Origin: Candidatus Gastranaerophilales bacterium
GTDB taxonomy: Bacteria; Cyanobacteriota; Vampirovibrionia; Gastranaerophilales; Gastranaerophilaceae
DNA length: 47,617 bases
NCBI GenBank assembly: GCA_947625305.1
Contig: CANQNW010000015.1
Coordinates: forward strand, 1-47,617
Direction: 5' to 3'
Positions within the stretch are counted from its first letter, which is position 1, and the number at the start of each line of letters is the position of its first letter. The notes below the pieces were generated by a model, which did no database searches, was not told where the DNA came from, and was given only the letters and a program-made list of their open reading frames with translations. The translations under genes were made by a program, and so were the position numbers. Shown here one piece after another: positions 23,560 through 33,199 of this stretch.

Positions 23560-26500
23560 TTATGTACCTCTCTTTTCCTTTTATTTGAAATTCATTCCAA
23601 CAAAATCCCCACCCCGGATTTTCACAATGAAATTTATAATATTTGTAATAATTTTCATTTTCATCGAAAACTATTTGCCAATCAGCACTAACTCTATCCG
23701 GTGAATTTATAACTTTAATCTCTGTATACAGTTCATTATCATTTGAGCCGGATATTACCCAGCGGGTAGGACAGAATCTTTTATCACTGATATGTGTAAT
23801 AATCATTGTTTCTATTTTTAATTCTTTTGGATTATACACAATAATATCCGTTGATTCTCTGCCGGTAGACTGCGCTGAGGTTCCTTTATTTCCGTCAAAT
23901 AAGTGCCAGTCATAATTTCCGTTTGCTCCGCTATCAGGCCAATAAACAGAAAATCTTTCTCCTCCTATTGTTCCCGCATCAGTAATAATAGGATTTGTAA
24001 AATCTTCATATATATAATCTTCATCATCAGGGGGTATTTGATAATAATAATCATCTATATATCCGCTTACCTTCCAGTCAATATATTTCATCTGGGCTAT
24101 TGGGGCAGGAGATACAATATTCATACCCGAAAAACTTTTTTGAGTTATATACGGAGTATAAAAATTTTCTGAGGAATTATAACTATCCGCTCCTTCATAA
24201 GTAAGTCCTACAACATAATCGTAATCTTCTTCATGTTTTTTTTGTTTTAAATTAACTAAAAACCCGATATAAGTAATTCCCGTCTGCGTTCTTAATAATC
24301 GACTCCACTGCTCACAATATCCGTTTGACCATATCCTGTAGCCTGAAATTCCATTTTGATAACTTTCAACTATTACGGGGCTTTCAACAAAATTATGATT
24401 AAAGAAATTATTAACAAGCTTATTTACACTGCCGTTTAATATTTGACATTTGCCGATATGCACCAGTTCATTACATATAGAATAATCACCATCAATTGTT
24501 TCTTTTTTCTTTAGTAAATTAGGATATTTAGATGTATCCGCCCAAATAGTGGAATGAAATCCGCTTTTAAAAGTTAATTGTATTTCAGTTCCAAGCATAT
24601 CAAATGTATATGTTTCCTTGTTAGTTTTATCATCTAAAGCTGAAAATGTCATTGTAAGAGTAATATTTGAATTTGAGGATAATGCACTATTTATCGTCAT
24701 TAACAATTTATCACTGATTAGATTATTTTTGCTGATTGTTAAACTGTTAGCATTTGCAACTTTGATAATCTCAACTTTATCTTCTTTTAATTTAATAGTA
24801 AGGCTTTCTGTTCCTGCGGTAAATGTAAAACTTTCATCTTTGTTATTTCCCGTTACAGTAAATTTTAATTTTAAATCAATTTGTCCTTCAGATATTACGG
24901 CATTTTCAAGTATACATTTGTAATTAGTTCCTCTTAATTCGGTTCTTGTTTCTTTATTAAGAGTATCATTATCAATTATTTCAGCTATTTTTGTACTGTT
25001 TACGGATATATCACCGGTTTCTTCCGAAAAATCACCGGATAAATCTATATATATAGTTTCTTCATCTTGTTCAGAAATATTATATTTTAGCTTATTAAGT
25101 CCGGTAATCTCAGCTGTAAGTCTTTTAAAATCAAGATTAATACTGCCCGAGGCTGCACTTAAAGTCCCCTGCATTAACACTCGAAGTTTATTATTATCAA
25201 ATTGTACGGAATTAACATTCCAAGTATCTCGCAATTGTTTATCAGCTAAATATACATCAATATAATTTTTCGGCTGTTTGTTTGAAACAACAAAATTTTT
25301 AAATACTTCTAATTTCTTTGTAACGATATTTCTAAAAATTTCGTAATTTCCGTCATCTAATTTTGAAACATCATAACTATCCTGAACGTTAATTTTATTT
25401 TTTTTACCTAAAATATCAGTTATTACACAAGGTTCGCAAATAATATTTTTATTTGTATTTTTTTGAATTTTTCCGTAAATTGTTAATTCTCTGATATTTT
25501 CACCTGTATTACTTGCAGTATTTTGAATTAAATGTATTTTATAATAATGATAAAACTTTGCATTATTTGATAAATCAACTGTTATTTTTCCGTCATCGGT
25601 GAAAGTGTCCGTTAAAAATTCCCATGTCATTTTATTATCGGAACCGTATACAATTAATTGTGAAGGATTATATCCTCCGTAAGGATAAGCTATTATATAT
25701 AACCATTCTAATTTAGTAACTTTAAGCGGTTCAGGATTATAAAAAATAAAATCAGCAGGTTTTTGTGTTGCATGCCAGAGTGTGGATTCACTACCATCCA
25801 GTGCATGCCATGCTTCATCTCCGCTTCTTTCTCCATTTGTTTCAACTGCAAATTCATTTCCGCCAGTAACTCCGTTTTTAGTTAATCTCGGTGTAATAAA
25901 ATCTATTTCTCTAATTTTACTTCCTAATAAATGCAGTGTTGCATTATAACCGTTCCTTGTCGTTCCAGAATTAATACTAAACGGTTTATACCCAAGTTCG
26001 TTTGAGGAGATTATTCCTTCTTTATCCACCTGTGTGGTTTTATTATCCGGTTTTATCATTCCTAAAGAATTTTCTTGAGCGGGTTTTATTATATCAAGCG
26101 CATCTTTTACTTTATCCGTAACCGTTTTTGCATCTTCTGCCTGTTTTATTGCATCCTTAGCCGCATTAATTGCATCCTCCGCTTTTTTTGCAGCAAGGTC
26201 CGCAAAATCTTGAGAATTTGCCTGCGCTTTTTCAAGAGCATCCAATATATTATCACCTGTTTCATTATTACTTTCAGGAATTTTTACGGCTTTGGCAATT
26301 TTTCTGCTCATTATTTGTAAAATTCTTACTATATTATCAAAACTCCATTCAACAGCTTCCCAAGACATACTCCCTGAATTTTCAAATTTACTTTCCTGTT
26401 TTATTGGTAACGTCAATTCTAATATAATTTTTTCATTATCACCTAAGATTTTATATTTTGAAGTTTCCAGCGGAAATAAGATATAGCCCCCATTTTTATT

Positions 26501-26677
26501 ACCTATCGAGGATATTGAGTAATCTTTTCCGTTTTTTAATTCTCTTTGTATCCCATATTGATTAATATGTGAAACTTTTAATTCTTCTTCACTTTCTATT
26601 AAAAAATCAAAATCAAATTTTGTAGACGAATTATTCCCCGTATAGGTGTTTACGGGGATTAATGATGATACTGTCAT
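23552..26677 (-). CDS. T7-type tail fibre with two discoidin-like domains
   Basis: Residues 1-150 match the T7 gp17-type N-terminal domain that docks the fibre to the tail (VNTYTGNNSSTKFDFDFL, then SWEAVEWSFDNIVRILQ). An Ala/Lys coiled coil (about 155-215) follows. Residues about 270-400 and 910-1041 each look like an F5/8 type C (discoidin) fold: a WHALDGSESTLWHA start, an aromatic core and a YYKIH end. These bind sugars, so the fibre probably recognises a surface glycan. A middle part has Ig-like/beta-rich repeats. I start it at the ATG at 26677 (1041 residues), which follows GGAAGG; a longer frame to 26713 overlaps the upstream gene. Confidence 0.78.
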   Translation of the reverse strand: MTVSSLIPVNTYTGNNSSTKFDFDFLIESEEELKVSHINQYGIQRELKNGKDYSISSIGNKNGGYILFPLETSKYKILGDNEKIILELTLPIKQESKFENSGSMSWEAVEWSFDNIVRILQIMSRKIAKAVKIPESNNETGDNILDALEKAQANSQDFADLAAKKAEDAINAAKDAIKQAEDAKTVTDKVKDALDIIKPAQENSLGMIKPDNKTTQVDKEGIISSNELGYKPFSINSGTTRNGYNATLHLLGSKIREIDFITPRLTKNGVTGGNEFAVETNGERSGDEAWHALDGSESTLWHATQKPADFIFYNPEPLKVTKLEWLYIIAYPYGGYNPSQLIVYGSDNKMTWEFLTDTFTDDGKITVDLSNNAKFYHYYKIHLIQNTASNTGENIRELTIYGKIQKNTNKNIICEPCVITDILGKKNKINVQDSYDVSKLDDGNYEIFRNIVTKKLEVFKNFVVSNKQPKNYIDVYLADKQLRDTWNVNSVQFDNNKLRVLMQGTLSAASGSINLDFKRLTAEITGLNKLKYNISEQDEETIYIDLSGDFSEETGDISVNSTKIAEIIDNDTLNKETRTELRGTNYKCILENAVISEGQIDLKLKFTVTGNNKDESFTFTAGTESLTIKLKEDKVEIIKVANANSLTISKNNLISDKLLMTINSALSSNSNITLTMTFSALDDKTNKETYTFDMLGTEIQLTFKSGFHSTIWADTSKYPNLLKKKETIDGDYSICNELVHIGKCQILNGSVNKLVNNFFNHNFVESPVIVESYQNGISGYRIWSNGYCEQWSRLLRTQTGITYIGFLVNLKQKKHEEDYDYVVGLTYEGADSYNSSENFYTPYITQKSFSGMNIVSPAPIAQMKYIDWKVSGYIDDYYYQIPPDDEDYIYEDFTNPIITDAGTIGGERFSVYWPDSGANGNYDWHLFDGNKGTSAQSTGRESTDIIVYNPKELKIETMIITHISDKRFCPTRWVISGSNDNELYTEIKVINSPDRVSADWQIVFDENENYYKYYKFHCENPGWGFCWNEFQIKGKERYINV

Positions 26678-26678
26678 T

Positions 26679-28043
26679 TTATTTTCCTTCCTTTTTCTTG
26701 TTATATCTTTCAAGTGCAGATTTTATAATTCGGTTTCCGGATTCTAAGTCGATTTCATTATTATTTTTCTTCCTATCATTTTTTAATGCAGATATTGTAT
26801 ACTTTATAAAATTATAAATTTCCTCTGATTTGGTTACGGAATTATCTGATAATACTTTTGAAATATAATCATAATCCGCAGAAAAATAGATATATTCTTC
26901 TTCAGTCAAATTTTTCAATTCTTCAATTATTTTAAAATCCTCCTCGGATAATACAGCCCTTAAATCAGATATATTTTTAGCCTTAAATTTTTCATAATTT
27001 TCATATAATTCCTTAAACAAATTTATAAACTTTTCTATATCTGTTTTTATATATTTTTGATTTTTTATTTGTTTTATGTATTCTTTTTTACTGTTTTGAC
27101 TCTCTTTAGAAAGCGAAAAATCAATATATAATACTGCTTTATCAGGCTCTGTCTTAAGAATTTCCAATATTTCTTTCCAATTATTTTCATTTTGCTCCTC
27201 AAGTTGCTTTTCTTTAGCTTTTTTTCGTTCTGATTTAAATTCATTTAAGAAATGCCTGATTAAAGGCTCTAATATTTTATTTTTTACCTGAGCTATTTCT
27301 TTTTCATTTTCTTTATCCTGCAGATTATAAGAAAAAAGTTCTTTTGCAAAATTATAAGCAATAATATTATTTTTTAATTCATTAATACAGAATTCAAGGT
27401 TTTCTTTATCATCTTTTGGCAATTTATCTTTATATTTTTCGTAAAATATGGAGGCATTTATATTTTTATCCTCCATAAATGACTTAATTAATGATAAATA
27501 AAAATCAGATTCAAAGGTTTTTATTCTGCTTTCAAATGTTTTATTATCCCATTTTTCTTTATCTGACATAATTTTTATAATATTAATTGCTTTTTTATAT
27601 GAGGAAGAAATTATTTCAGGCTTATATTTGTATAATAAAGCCCTTTCTTTTGCAGAATTAATTGAATTTTCATATACTTCAAATTCCCACTCTTTTAACT
27701 GAGTTTGTTCATATAATTCCATTTTTTCTTTTATATTATTGATTTTTATATTCTTTAGTAAGACAGCCTGCTGACGGGAATTAATATCTTTAAATATTAT
27801 TTTTGAAATTTTTGAATTTATTAATCTTTCTAAATCATTAATAAATTCTTTTGTTTTATTCTCAACACTTTTACCTTTTAAGGTATAAAATCCGTTATCG
27901 GAAAACAGAATTTCTCTTTCCCATTCATCAATAATATTAGACAGTTCTAATATTCTTACATTGTCCAAACTTTCAGAATTGTCAAATTCTGCGAAATCAC
28001 CTTCAATAAAAGGAATTTTCCGCAGTGAAAATTCTTGTGTCAT
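26679..28043 (-). CDS. Coiled-coil internal virion protein, likely gp15/gp16 counterpart
   Basis: The 454-residue protein is Lys/Glu/Asn-rich and almost entirely helical, with long coiled-coil stretches and no signal peptide. It lies exactly where podoviruses encode ejection proteins, between the gp14-like gene and the tail fibre. The length is much below T7 gp15 and gp16, and no transglycosylase motif is seen, so it may be a reduced ejection protein. The ATG follows GAGGA. The assignment is by position and composition; sequence alone does not identify it. Confidence 0.5.
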   Translation of the reverse strand: MTQEFSLRKIPFIEGDFAEFDNSESLDNVRILELSNIIDEWEREILFSDNGFYTLKGKSVENKTKEFINDLERLINSKISKIIFKDINSRQQAVLLKNIKINNIKEKMELYEQTQLKEWEFEVYENSINSAKERALLYKYKPEIISSSYKKAINIIKIMSDKEKWDNKTFESRIKTFESDFYLSLIKSFMEDKNINASIFYEKYKDKLPKDDKENLEFCINELKNNIIAYNFAKELFSYNLQDKENEKEIAQVKNKILEPLIRHFLNEFKSERKKAKEKQLEEQNENNWKEILEILKTEPDKAVLYIDFSLSKESQNSKKEYIKQIKNQKYIKTDIEKFINLFKELYENYEKFKAKNISDLRAVLSEEDFKIIEELKNLTEEEYIYFSADYDYISKVLSDNSVTKSEEIYNFIKYTISALKNDRKKNNNEIDLESGNRIIKSALERYNKKKEGK

Positions 28044-28056
28044 ATTATCCTCTTTT

Positions 28057-28554
28057 CTATTTTATTAAAAATTTTGATATTTTAGAGAAACTACTCTTAT
28101 AAGGAACTGCTGACTCTAATATGCTCTTTGCACCAAGGGAAAAAATTCCCGTTCTGTAATTTCTCTTAGTTTGAAATGAATTTAAAGCCGCATTTTGATA
28201 ATAATTATTAGCGGTTTTTATGTACTGTTCTGCTCTTCTTTCTGTTTTTTTTAAAGTTTCGTCAGCATTTAGGTTTCCCTGCATAATATCATCATTTTCA
28301 AGATTTAATACAGTTTCTGATGACATAGCGAGATTATTTGCCGCAGCATTTGTTTTAGTTTTGGCCATATTTAAAATAGCATTGAGTTTTTGTCTTCTTG
28401 CTGTTTCAATACCCTCCTGCCTTACAATTGCAGCATTATTTTCAGCCTCTTTGCCCTGATTTATAAGCTGTAATGTTCTATACTTTCCTATAGTTTTTTG
28501 CTGATTTAAATTTATAATACCCCCTACGGCATCTGCAATTTCAACTACACACAT
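28057..28554 (-). CDS. Internal virion protein, gp14-like
   Basis: The 165-residue protein starts with a Gly/Ala-rich hydrophobic stretch (VEIADAVGGIINL) and continues with an Ala/Gln/Asn/Arg-rich helix (ETARRQKLNAILNMAKT), as in gp14-type virion core proteins that insert into the host membrane on ejection. It lies between the gp13-like and coiled-coil genes and is separated from them by 1-13 bases. Position and composition support the call; no specific motif does. Confidence 0.6.
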   Translation of the reverse strand: MCVVEIADAVGGIINLNQQKTIGKYRTLQLINQGKEAENNAAIVRQEGIETARRQKLNAILNMAKTKTNAAANNLAMSSETVLNLENDDIMQGNLNADETLKKTERRAEQYIKTANNYYQNAALNSFQTKRNYRTGIFSLGAKSILESAVPYKSSFSKISKFLIK

Positions 28555-28555
28555 T

Positions 28556-29038
28556 TTATTTCCTTTCTTTTTTTAACTTATAAAAAAATTCAAAATCCTT
28601 TTCAATATTCAGTTTTTGCGGATTAGGACATCCAAAATTAAAACCTAATTTGTAAAGCCAGCCTTTTGCGCCCTTATTTGATTTATAAATGTAGTTATAC
28701 ATCAGTTCATATTTTTCTGAGGCTTTATTAATTTGATTTTTCAATTCTTTTATAAATAAAGTTTTATTATTTTTTATATGAATTGTAGATAAAAGCCAAA
28801 CACAGGCAATATTGGAATGTTTTTCAAATAATTCATGAAAACCGCCCATTGCAATCGGAACACACTTATTATTTTCATCTTTTCCGTATACAACAAGGAT
28901 ATTTTTATTTTTAAGATTATCTGATACTTTATTTAACCAATCCTTCTGCCAAAGAGCTCTTAATTCCTCAATATCTTCAACTCTCAGATGATTTAAAATA
29001 TAATTAATATCACTATTATCAGGATTTAATTTAATCAT
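28556..29038 (-). CDS. GNAT-fold DUF2833/gp13-like phage protein
   Basis: The 160-residue protein begins with a DUF2833-like region (LRVEDIEELRAL) and has an acetyltransferase-like strand pattern with a VPIAMGGFHE segment, then VWLLST and a helix, as in internal virion protein A (gp13) of T7-like phages. The catalytic activity of such proteins is unproven. It overlaps the tail tube B gene by eight bases. Its ATG follows GGAG. Confidence 0.65.
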   Translation of the reverse strand: MIKLNPDNSDINYILNHLRVEDIEELRALWQKDWLNKVSDNLKNKNILVVYGKDENNKCVPIAMGGFHELFEKHSNIACVWLLSTIHIKNNKTLFIKELKNQINKASEKYELMYNYIYKSNKGAKGWLYKLGFNFGCPNPQKLNIEKDFEFFYKLKKERK

Positions 29039-31079
29039 TTACATCTCCCAGGGTTATATCCATTGAAATAGAATTTATTGTAAGCGGTAAAGGATACGGC
29101 TGTTTTACATGCACCGTAGCATTCTCCGTAAAATCAGAAAAACAATATACGGAGATACTGCCCGAATACAGATAATTAGAATCATTAATGCTCTTAATAC
29201 TTCTTGAATTTTGGTTAACCGTTCCGTCATTACCGACAATAAAAAAATCTTCTCTTGATTTATCGACCGTAATATCAATAGAATTAATAATTTTAACAAG
29301 TCCTGTTGTATTTTCGCCTTCTAAGTTTAAAGTTTCGAGTTCAAATTCATAAGGTAATCCCGCAATAATTTTAGATGCAGGGCGATTTAACGAAACAGAG
29401 CCGTTTTTAACCGTTAGATTTGTTTCAACTCCGCCATCTGCAAGAACATTAATTGTTTCACCTTCCAGATGTTCAAGCCCTGAAACTTGTTTAACAGGCT
29501 CACCTTCATACTTTAGCGAACAATCCAAAAATATTCCGTCTTCTGTTTTTTCAATAAATCTTGATGTCATTCTTTCAATAAATCTTTTGGTTTGACCATT
29601 TATTTCTCTTTTAACGGTAAAATAAACGACATCTTCAAACCCTTCTCTCACTACCGCAACTGATTCAAATTTACCTTTCGTATCATGCCTGTGCCAGCCT
29701 GAAACCTGCTGTTTTTTATTGTATGTTATAGCATTTAAAGTTCCGTCAGACATAACACACCACAAAATTCTATATGGTTCTTTTGCGTATGCCATATCAA
29801 CTATTTGTTTACCTTCAAAAAGGTGGCTTGCGTAAATAGAGAGTTCTTCGCCGTCATAGCTGTTTGAAATGTAAGTATAACCTAAATCTCTAACAACGGA
29901 GCCTCCGGATTGAACAAATAAAATCATATTACCTGATACAACGGGGGCAACATTTGAACACCCGTAAAAACTTTGAGGTGAGGCAACAAGCGAGGAGGAT
30001 GCGGTAAAAGCACCGTCTGAGCCGTTTAATTTCCATTCACCGCCCGAAGTCAAAATAATTAAGTCATTCATGGCAAGAATATGCCTGATTTCGTTAACTT
30101 CTCTTTCCGATAGTGTTATATTTATCGAATCTGATGCTGATAGGGGTCTTGATATATTAAAATTATTATTTGTAGATGTTTGAGATGCCACTAACTGCTG
30201 AGGACTGTTTTTCAGGCACGCATAAACTTTTCTTTGCTGAAAATAGTTAACGCAGGCGGGGTTGTTATCATTTTCAAAAGGATTTGTAAAAACAGGAGCG
30301 GTCGAAGTTAAATCGGGCTCTATTTTATCATCTTTAAAAGTTGTTTCGGAGGTAGTTCCGATAAATCCGAAGACACCATTTACACTTTTATAAATATTAT
30401 ATTCCGCAGCATTTTCAACTTCATCAAAAGTGATTGTAATATACTCCGCAACTCCCCAATTTGCTTCAATTTCTCCGACTACAGATACAACCTCAGAGCG
30501 GTTGCTTTCTTCATAGGTATCTTTTCTAACTGCCGTAACTACATAACTATATGTTGTTGTATTTTCTGCTCCGCCTTTCCAAGTCGCATTAAGATTTACG
30601 GGCGGTTCTATCATCGGCTTAAATGTAATATCTTTTAATGCCCAATCCGTATGCGAGAGCCTTGAAAGTTCGTAAGGGTTGTATTTATTATTACAAAGTG
30701 TCAAAACATCCGCATTTTGCGCATATTTTATATTAAATAAATCCTCTTGTTTATACGGAGTAGCAATTTCTACGGGAACATCATCATCAGAAAGTATTTG
30801 AGCGCCGTCTTTAATAAACCTTGCATAATTATTTCCCAATTCAATTATATATGTTTGTTCCGTATTAAAAGAAAAAGGAATTAATCTTACGGGATTTGAT
30901 GAATCCTTAACCTCGCAGACAAGTTCCAAGCCTGCTCTGTTACTTACACAGCCTTCCGCTCTGACAAATCCGTTTTTTAAAGTTTTTAATCCTACGGTAT
31001 ATTTAGATAAATCATTTCTTGAATAAAGTGCAGGACTTAACTCCCCGCCTGTGAATGATTTTTGAGTATATCTTACCAT
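29031..31079 (-). CDS. Tail nozzle protein, T7 gp12-like (tail tubular protein B)
   Basis: The 682-residue protein starts with the usual signature of this family (YTQKSFTGGELSPALYSRND, then GCVSNRAGLELV). Beta-propeller-like repeats follow and the C-terminus is beta-rich (fibronectin-like). The protein forms the end of the short tail tube through which DNA passes. The length is near that of family members. It follows the gp11-like gene after 12 bases, with AAGGAA as its ribosome site. Confidence 0.88.
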   Translation of the reverse strand: MVRYTQKSFTGGELSPALYSRNDLSKYTVGLKTLKNGFVRAEGCVSNRAGLELVCEVKDSSNPVRLIPFSFNTEQTYIIELGNNYARFIKDGAQILSDDDVPVEIATPYKQEDLFNIKYAQNADVLTLCNNKYNPYELSRLSHTDWALKDITFKPMIEPPVNLNATWKGGAENTTTYSYVVTAVRKDTYEESNRSEVVSVVGEIEANWGVAEYITITFDEVENAAEYNIYKSVNGVFGFIGTTSETTFKDDKIEPDLTSTAPVFTNPFENDNNPACVNYFQQRKVYACLKNSPQQLVASQTSTNNNFNISRPLSASDSINITLSEREVNEIRHILAMNDLIILTSGGEWKLNGSDGAFTASSSLVASPQSFYGCSNVAPVVSGNMILFVQSGGSVVRDLGYTYISNSYDGEELSIYASHLFEGKQIVDMAYAKEPYRILWCVMSDGTLNAITYNKKQQVSGWHRHDTKGKFESVAVVREGFEDVVYFTVKREINGQTKRFIERMTSRFIEKTEDGIFLDCSLKYEGEPVKQVSGLEHLEGETINVLADGGVETNLTVKNGSVSLNRPASKIIAGLPYEFELETLNLEGENTTGLVKIINSIDITVDKSREDFFIVGNDGTVNQNSRSIKSINDSNYLYSGSISVYCFSDFTENATVHVKQPYPLPLTINSISMDITLGDVND

Positions 31080-31091
31080 TTCATATTTTCC

Positions 31092-31682
31092 TTATCTTTC
31101 ATCAAACCAATTGCAGTTATCAATATGCTTTATATAACCTTCGGAGGCATTTAATGTTTTTGCCTTAGCAAGCATACTTGCATAAATATTCAGGCAGTCA
31201 CTTTGAATACTCCTGCTCCCTGTTATTGACGGAGCGCTTAAAAATGCCAGATACCAGCATAAAGCCATTGTAAATTCAGGGGAATAAAAGGTTTCATTAT
31301 CGATTAATCTTGTATACCTCAATACCGCAGGGGTAAGATTTGTATTTATTACTTTATTTCCCGATTGATTGGAGGCTATTTCAAATTCCACTATGTCATT
31401 ATCTCGAAACGGGATTATTTCTCGGGCAAACATACAGTCATTCGGATAATCATATTCATATAAAAACTTTGGATTTTGAGGAATATTCCCCGTTAAAGTT
31501 AATTCTCTGTATGCACAGGCAAAATTCCAATCAAAATCTTTTAATACCTGTTCTTTTGCACTTTCATAAAATTCATTTAAAATAACGGTATTTTTATCGC
31601 TCTGATTGGTATTCTGAATACTTACACTTACTCTTAAATTCTTTAGTACTATATTAAATATTTTTGCCTTTGTATAATTCAT
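31092..31682 (-). CDS. Tail adaptor, T7 gp11-like (tail tubular protein A)
   Basis: The 196-residue helical protein has the pattern of the gp11/gatekeeper family: an N-terminal helix, the segment VLKDFDWNFACAYREL, then YEYDYPNDCMFAREI. It joins the portal to the tail nozzle. The start follows AAAGGAG. An intrinsic terminator lies just upstream, between it and the cement protein gene, so it may be the first gene of a tail transcript. Confidence 0.8.
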   Translation of the reverse strand: MNYTKAKIFNIVLKNLRVSVSIQNTNQSDKNTVILNEFYESAKEQVLKDFDWNFACAYRELTLTGNIPQNPKFLYEYDYPNDCMFAREIIPFRDNDIVEFEIASNQSGNKVINTNLTPAVLRYTRLIDNETFYSPEFTMALCWYLAFLSAPSITGSRSIQSDCLNIYASMLAKAKTLNASEGYIKHIDNCNWFDER

Positions 31683-31704
31683 TTTTTCTCCTTTTTTAAA
31701 AAAA

Positions 31705-31732
31705 CTGAAATCCGAGCTGCCCCGGATTTCAG
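31705..31732 (-). terminator. Intrinsic terminator between capsid and tail genes
   Basis: On the minus strand CTGAAATCCG pairs with CGGATTTCAG around an eight-base loop and is followed by a run of seven T. It lies just before the tail adaptor gene and after the cement protein gene, and would reduce read-through into the tail module. Confidence 0.88.
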
Positions 31733-31753
31733 AAATAATGTAAAGAAAGTTAC

Positions 31754-32155
31754 TTATATATTATGAAAACTTTCTTCGATACCATCCGCAATACCTGCGG
31801 TAATAGTACCTTTTGTCGGCTTTTCTTCTCCGTTAACCGTATAATTTAAGCGCATATAGCCTAAATTCCCTTTCGGTAAAAATTTAATTGTTGATAATGC
31901 TCCTTTCTTTAATTCAGCTAAAAGCATTGTATGTTCAATTAAATCAACCGGAGCTGAAAATTCTTCATTAAGTGAAGTCTGCACTTTTATTGTTAAACTT
32001 GTAAGATTATCAAAATCTTCAGAAACTTGTATAAATAATTCTATCGGGGTACCGAAAGAAACTTCTCTTTTCCCCATATCCAAAATATTTTCGGAATTAC
32101 AAGTATCAGTTACAGCCTGTTTATTTGAAAATAATCCTTGTTCATCTAATATCAT
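31754..32155 (-). CDS. Bbp16-family capsid cement protein
   Basis: The 133-residue beta protein matches the Bbp16 family (MILDEQGLFSNKQAVT, then GTPIELFIQVSEDF and a closing YMRLNYTVNG). In Bordetella phage BPP-1 the homologue is a jelly-roll protein that sits on the capsid and stabilises it. It directly follows the major capsid gene, as in BPP-1. The ribosome site is AAGGGAGA. This is the strongest link to BPP-1-like podoviruses; no diversity-generating retroelement is visible here. Confidence 0.8.
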   Translation of the reverse strand: MILDEQGLFSNKQAVTDTCNSENILDMGKREVSFGTPIELFIQVSEDFDNLTSLTIKVQTSLNEEFSAPVDLIEHTMLLAELKKGALSTIKFLPKGNLGYMRLNYTVNGEEKPTKGTITAGIADGIEESFHNI

Positions 32156-32175
32156 TTTAATATTCTCCCTTCTTA

Positions 32176-33171
32176 TTAAGATACTTTTTCTTCGTTGAAA
32201 GTAATTTGTTCACATTCACGAATTGGAATATCTTTATAATGAAGAACATTGTCGTTCAGATATTCTTTTATAGTGAAGTTTACATTGGTTTTTGATTTTA
32301 ATTGAGCTTCAAAATGCATAAGAACCGTAGAGTTGCAGTAAATAAATGTTTTACCTGTTTTAGCATATCTTTTGATTTTGTAATATGCCTGATTTAAAAG
32401 AGCCTCTAAATCGGGAGCGCCTTCCGTGCCGAGCGCAGCGAGGCTTATATTTGCTATTCTGCAGGTTGAGCGCCAATCTCTTAATGATAAACCGACATCC
32501 ATTTTAAAGTGATCCTGATATACTTTTCTTTTCCCGCCGGTTGAACTTGTTTCGGTTAATATACCGTCATCTTTATGCTGTACACCGGCTTGTGAGTTTT
32601 GAGGATATATTAATGATGTATGTAAATCACCCCATGTTACAAGCCATATAGATGTGTTATCCGTGCCTGTACCGCCCGCATCAATTATGTTATAACCGAT
32701 TTTTTTAGGGTCATTTGATTTTTTTGAATATCTTATTGCAAGTCCGTCAAAAGCTGCCGCATTTTCTTTTATGTTTCCGTAAAAGATTGTTTCTGATAAT
32801 TTTTGATTCATTGCATCAATAAAAGCCGAAGCTTCCGACATTCTAAATCTTTTCGGACTTTCGGATTTATCAACCAAATCAACATCAACAACTGAATATG
32901 TTTCTAACATGCCAGTTACATCTTTAACCTGTTCGGTTGTTGATTTTGATGTAGGCACATAGCCGTATAAAGTTCTGAATACGGCGGTAGGAAGTCCTGT
33001 TCTTATTGTTGTAATGTGATTTGATCCGTCATTACACTGAAGAGCATTTGCATCTTGAAGAACTTCATTTGTTTCTGACATCATTTCTATAACTTCTGCG
33101 GCAATTTTACCGTTTTCTGTTCTTTTAAATCTGTCAGCGAGTGTTAAATAACTTGAGCCTAAAGTTGCCAT
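32176..33171 (-). CDS. Major capsid protein, BPP-1-like
   Basis: The 331-residue protein starts MATLGSSYLTLADRFKR and continues with an EVLQDANALQCNDGSNH N-arm, then a long alpha/beta HK97-type core. The N-terminus and length fit the BPP-1/T7-like podovirus major capsid group. It sits between the scaffold-like gene and the cement protein gene. AAGG precedes the ATG. Confidence 0.88.
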   Translation of the reverse strand: MATLGSSYLTLADRFKRTENGKIAAEVIEMMSETNEVLQDANALQCNDGSNHITTIRTGLPTAVFRTLYGYVPTSKSTTEQVKDVTGMLETYSVVDVDLVDKSESPKRFRMSEASAFIDAMNQKLSETIFYGNIKENAAAFDGLAIRYSKKSNDPKKIGYNIIDAGGTGTDNTSIWLVTWGDLHTSLIYPQNSQAGVQHKDDGILTETSSTGGKRKVYQDHFKMDVGLSLRDWRSTCRIANISLAALGTEGAPDLEALLNQAYYKIKRYAKTGKTFIYCNSTVLMHFEAQLKSKTNVNFTIKEYLNDNVLHYKDIPIRECEQITFNEEKVS

Positions 33172-33199
33172 TTAAATTTCCTTTCTTGTTTTTTCAATA

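Noticed and set aside
23552-26677. Diversity-generating retroelement acting on the tail fibre, as in BPP-1
   Set aside because: The capsid genes are BPP-1-like, but no reverse transcriptase frame and no template/variable repeat pair was found in the window.
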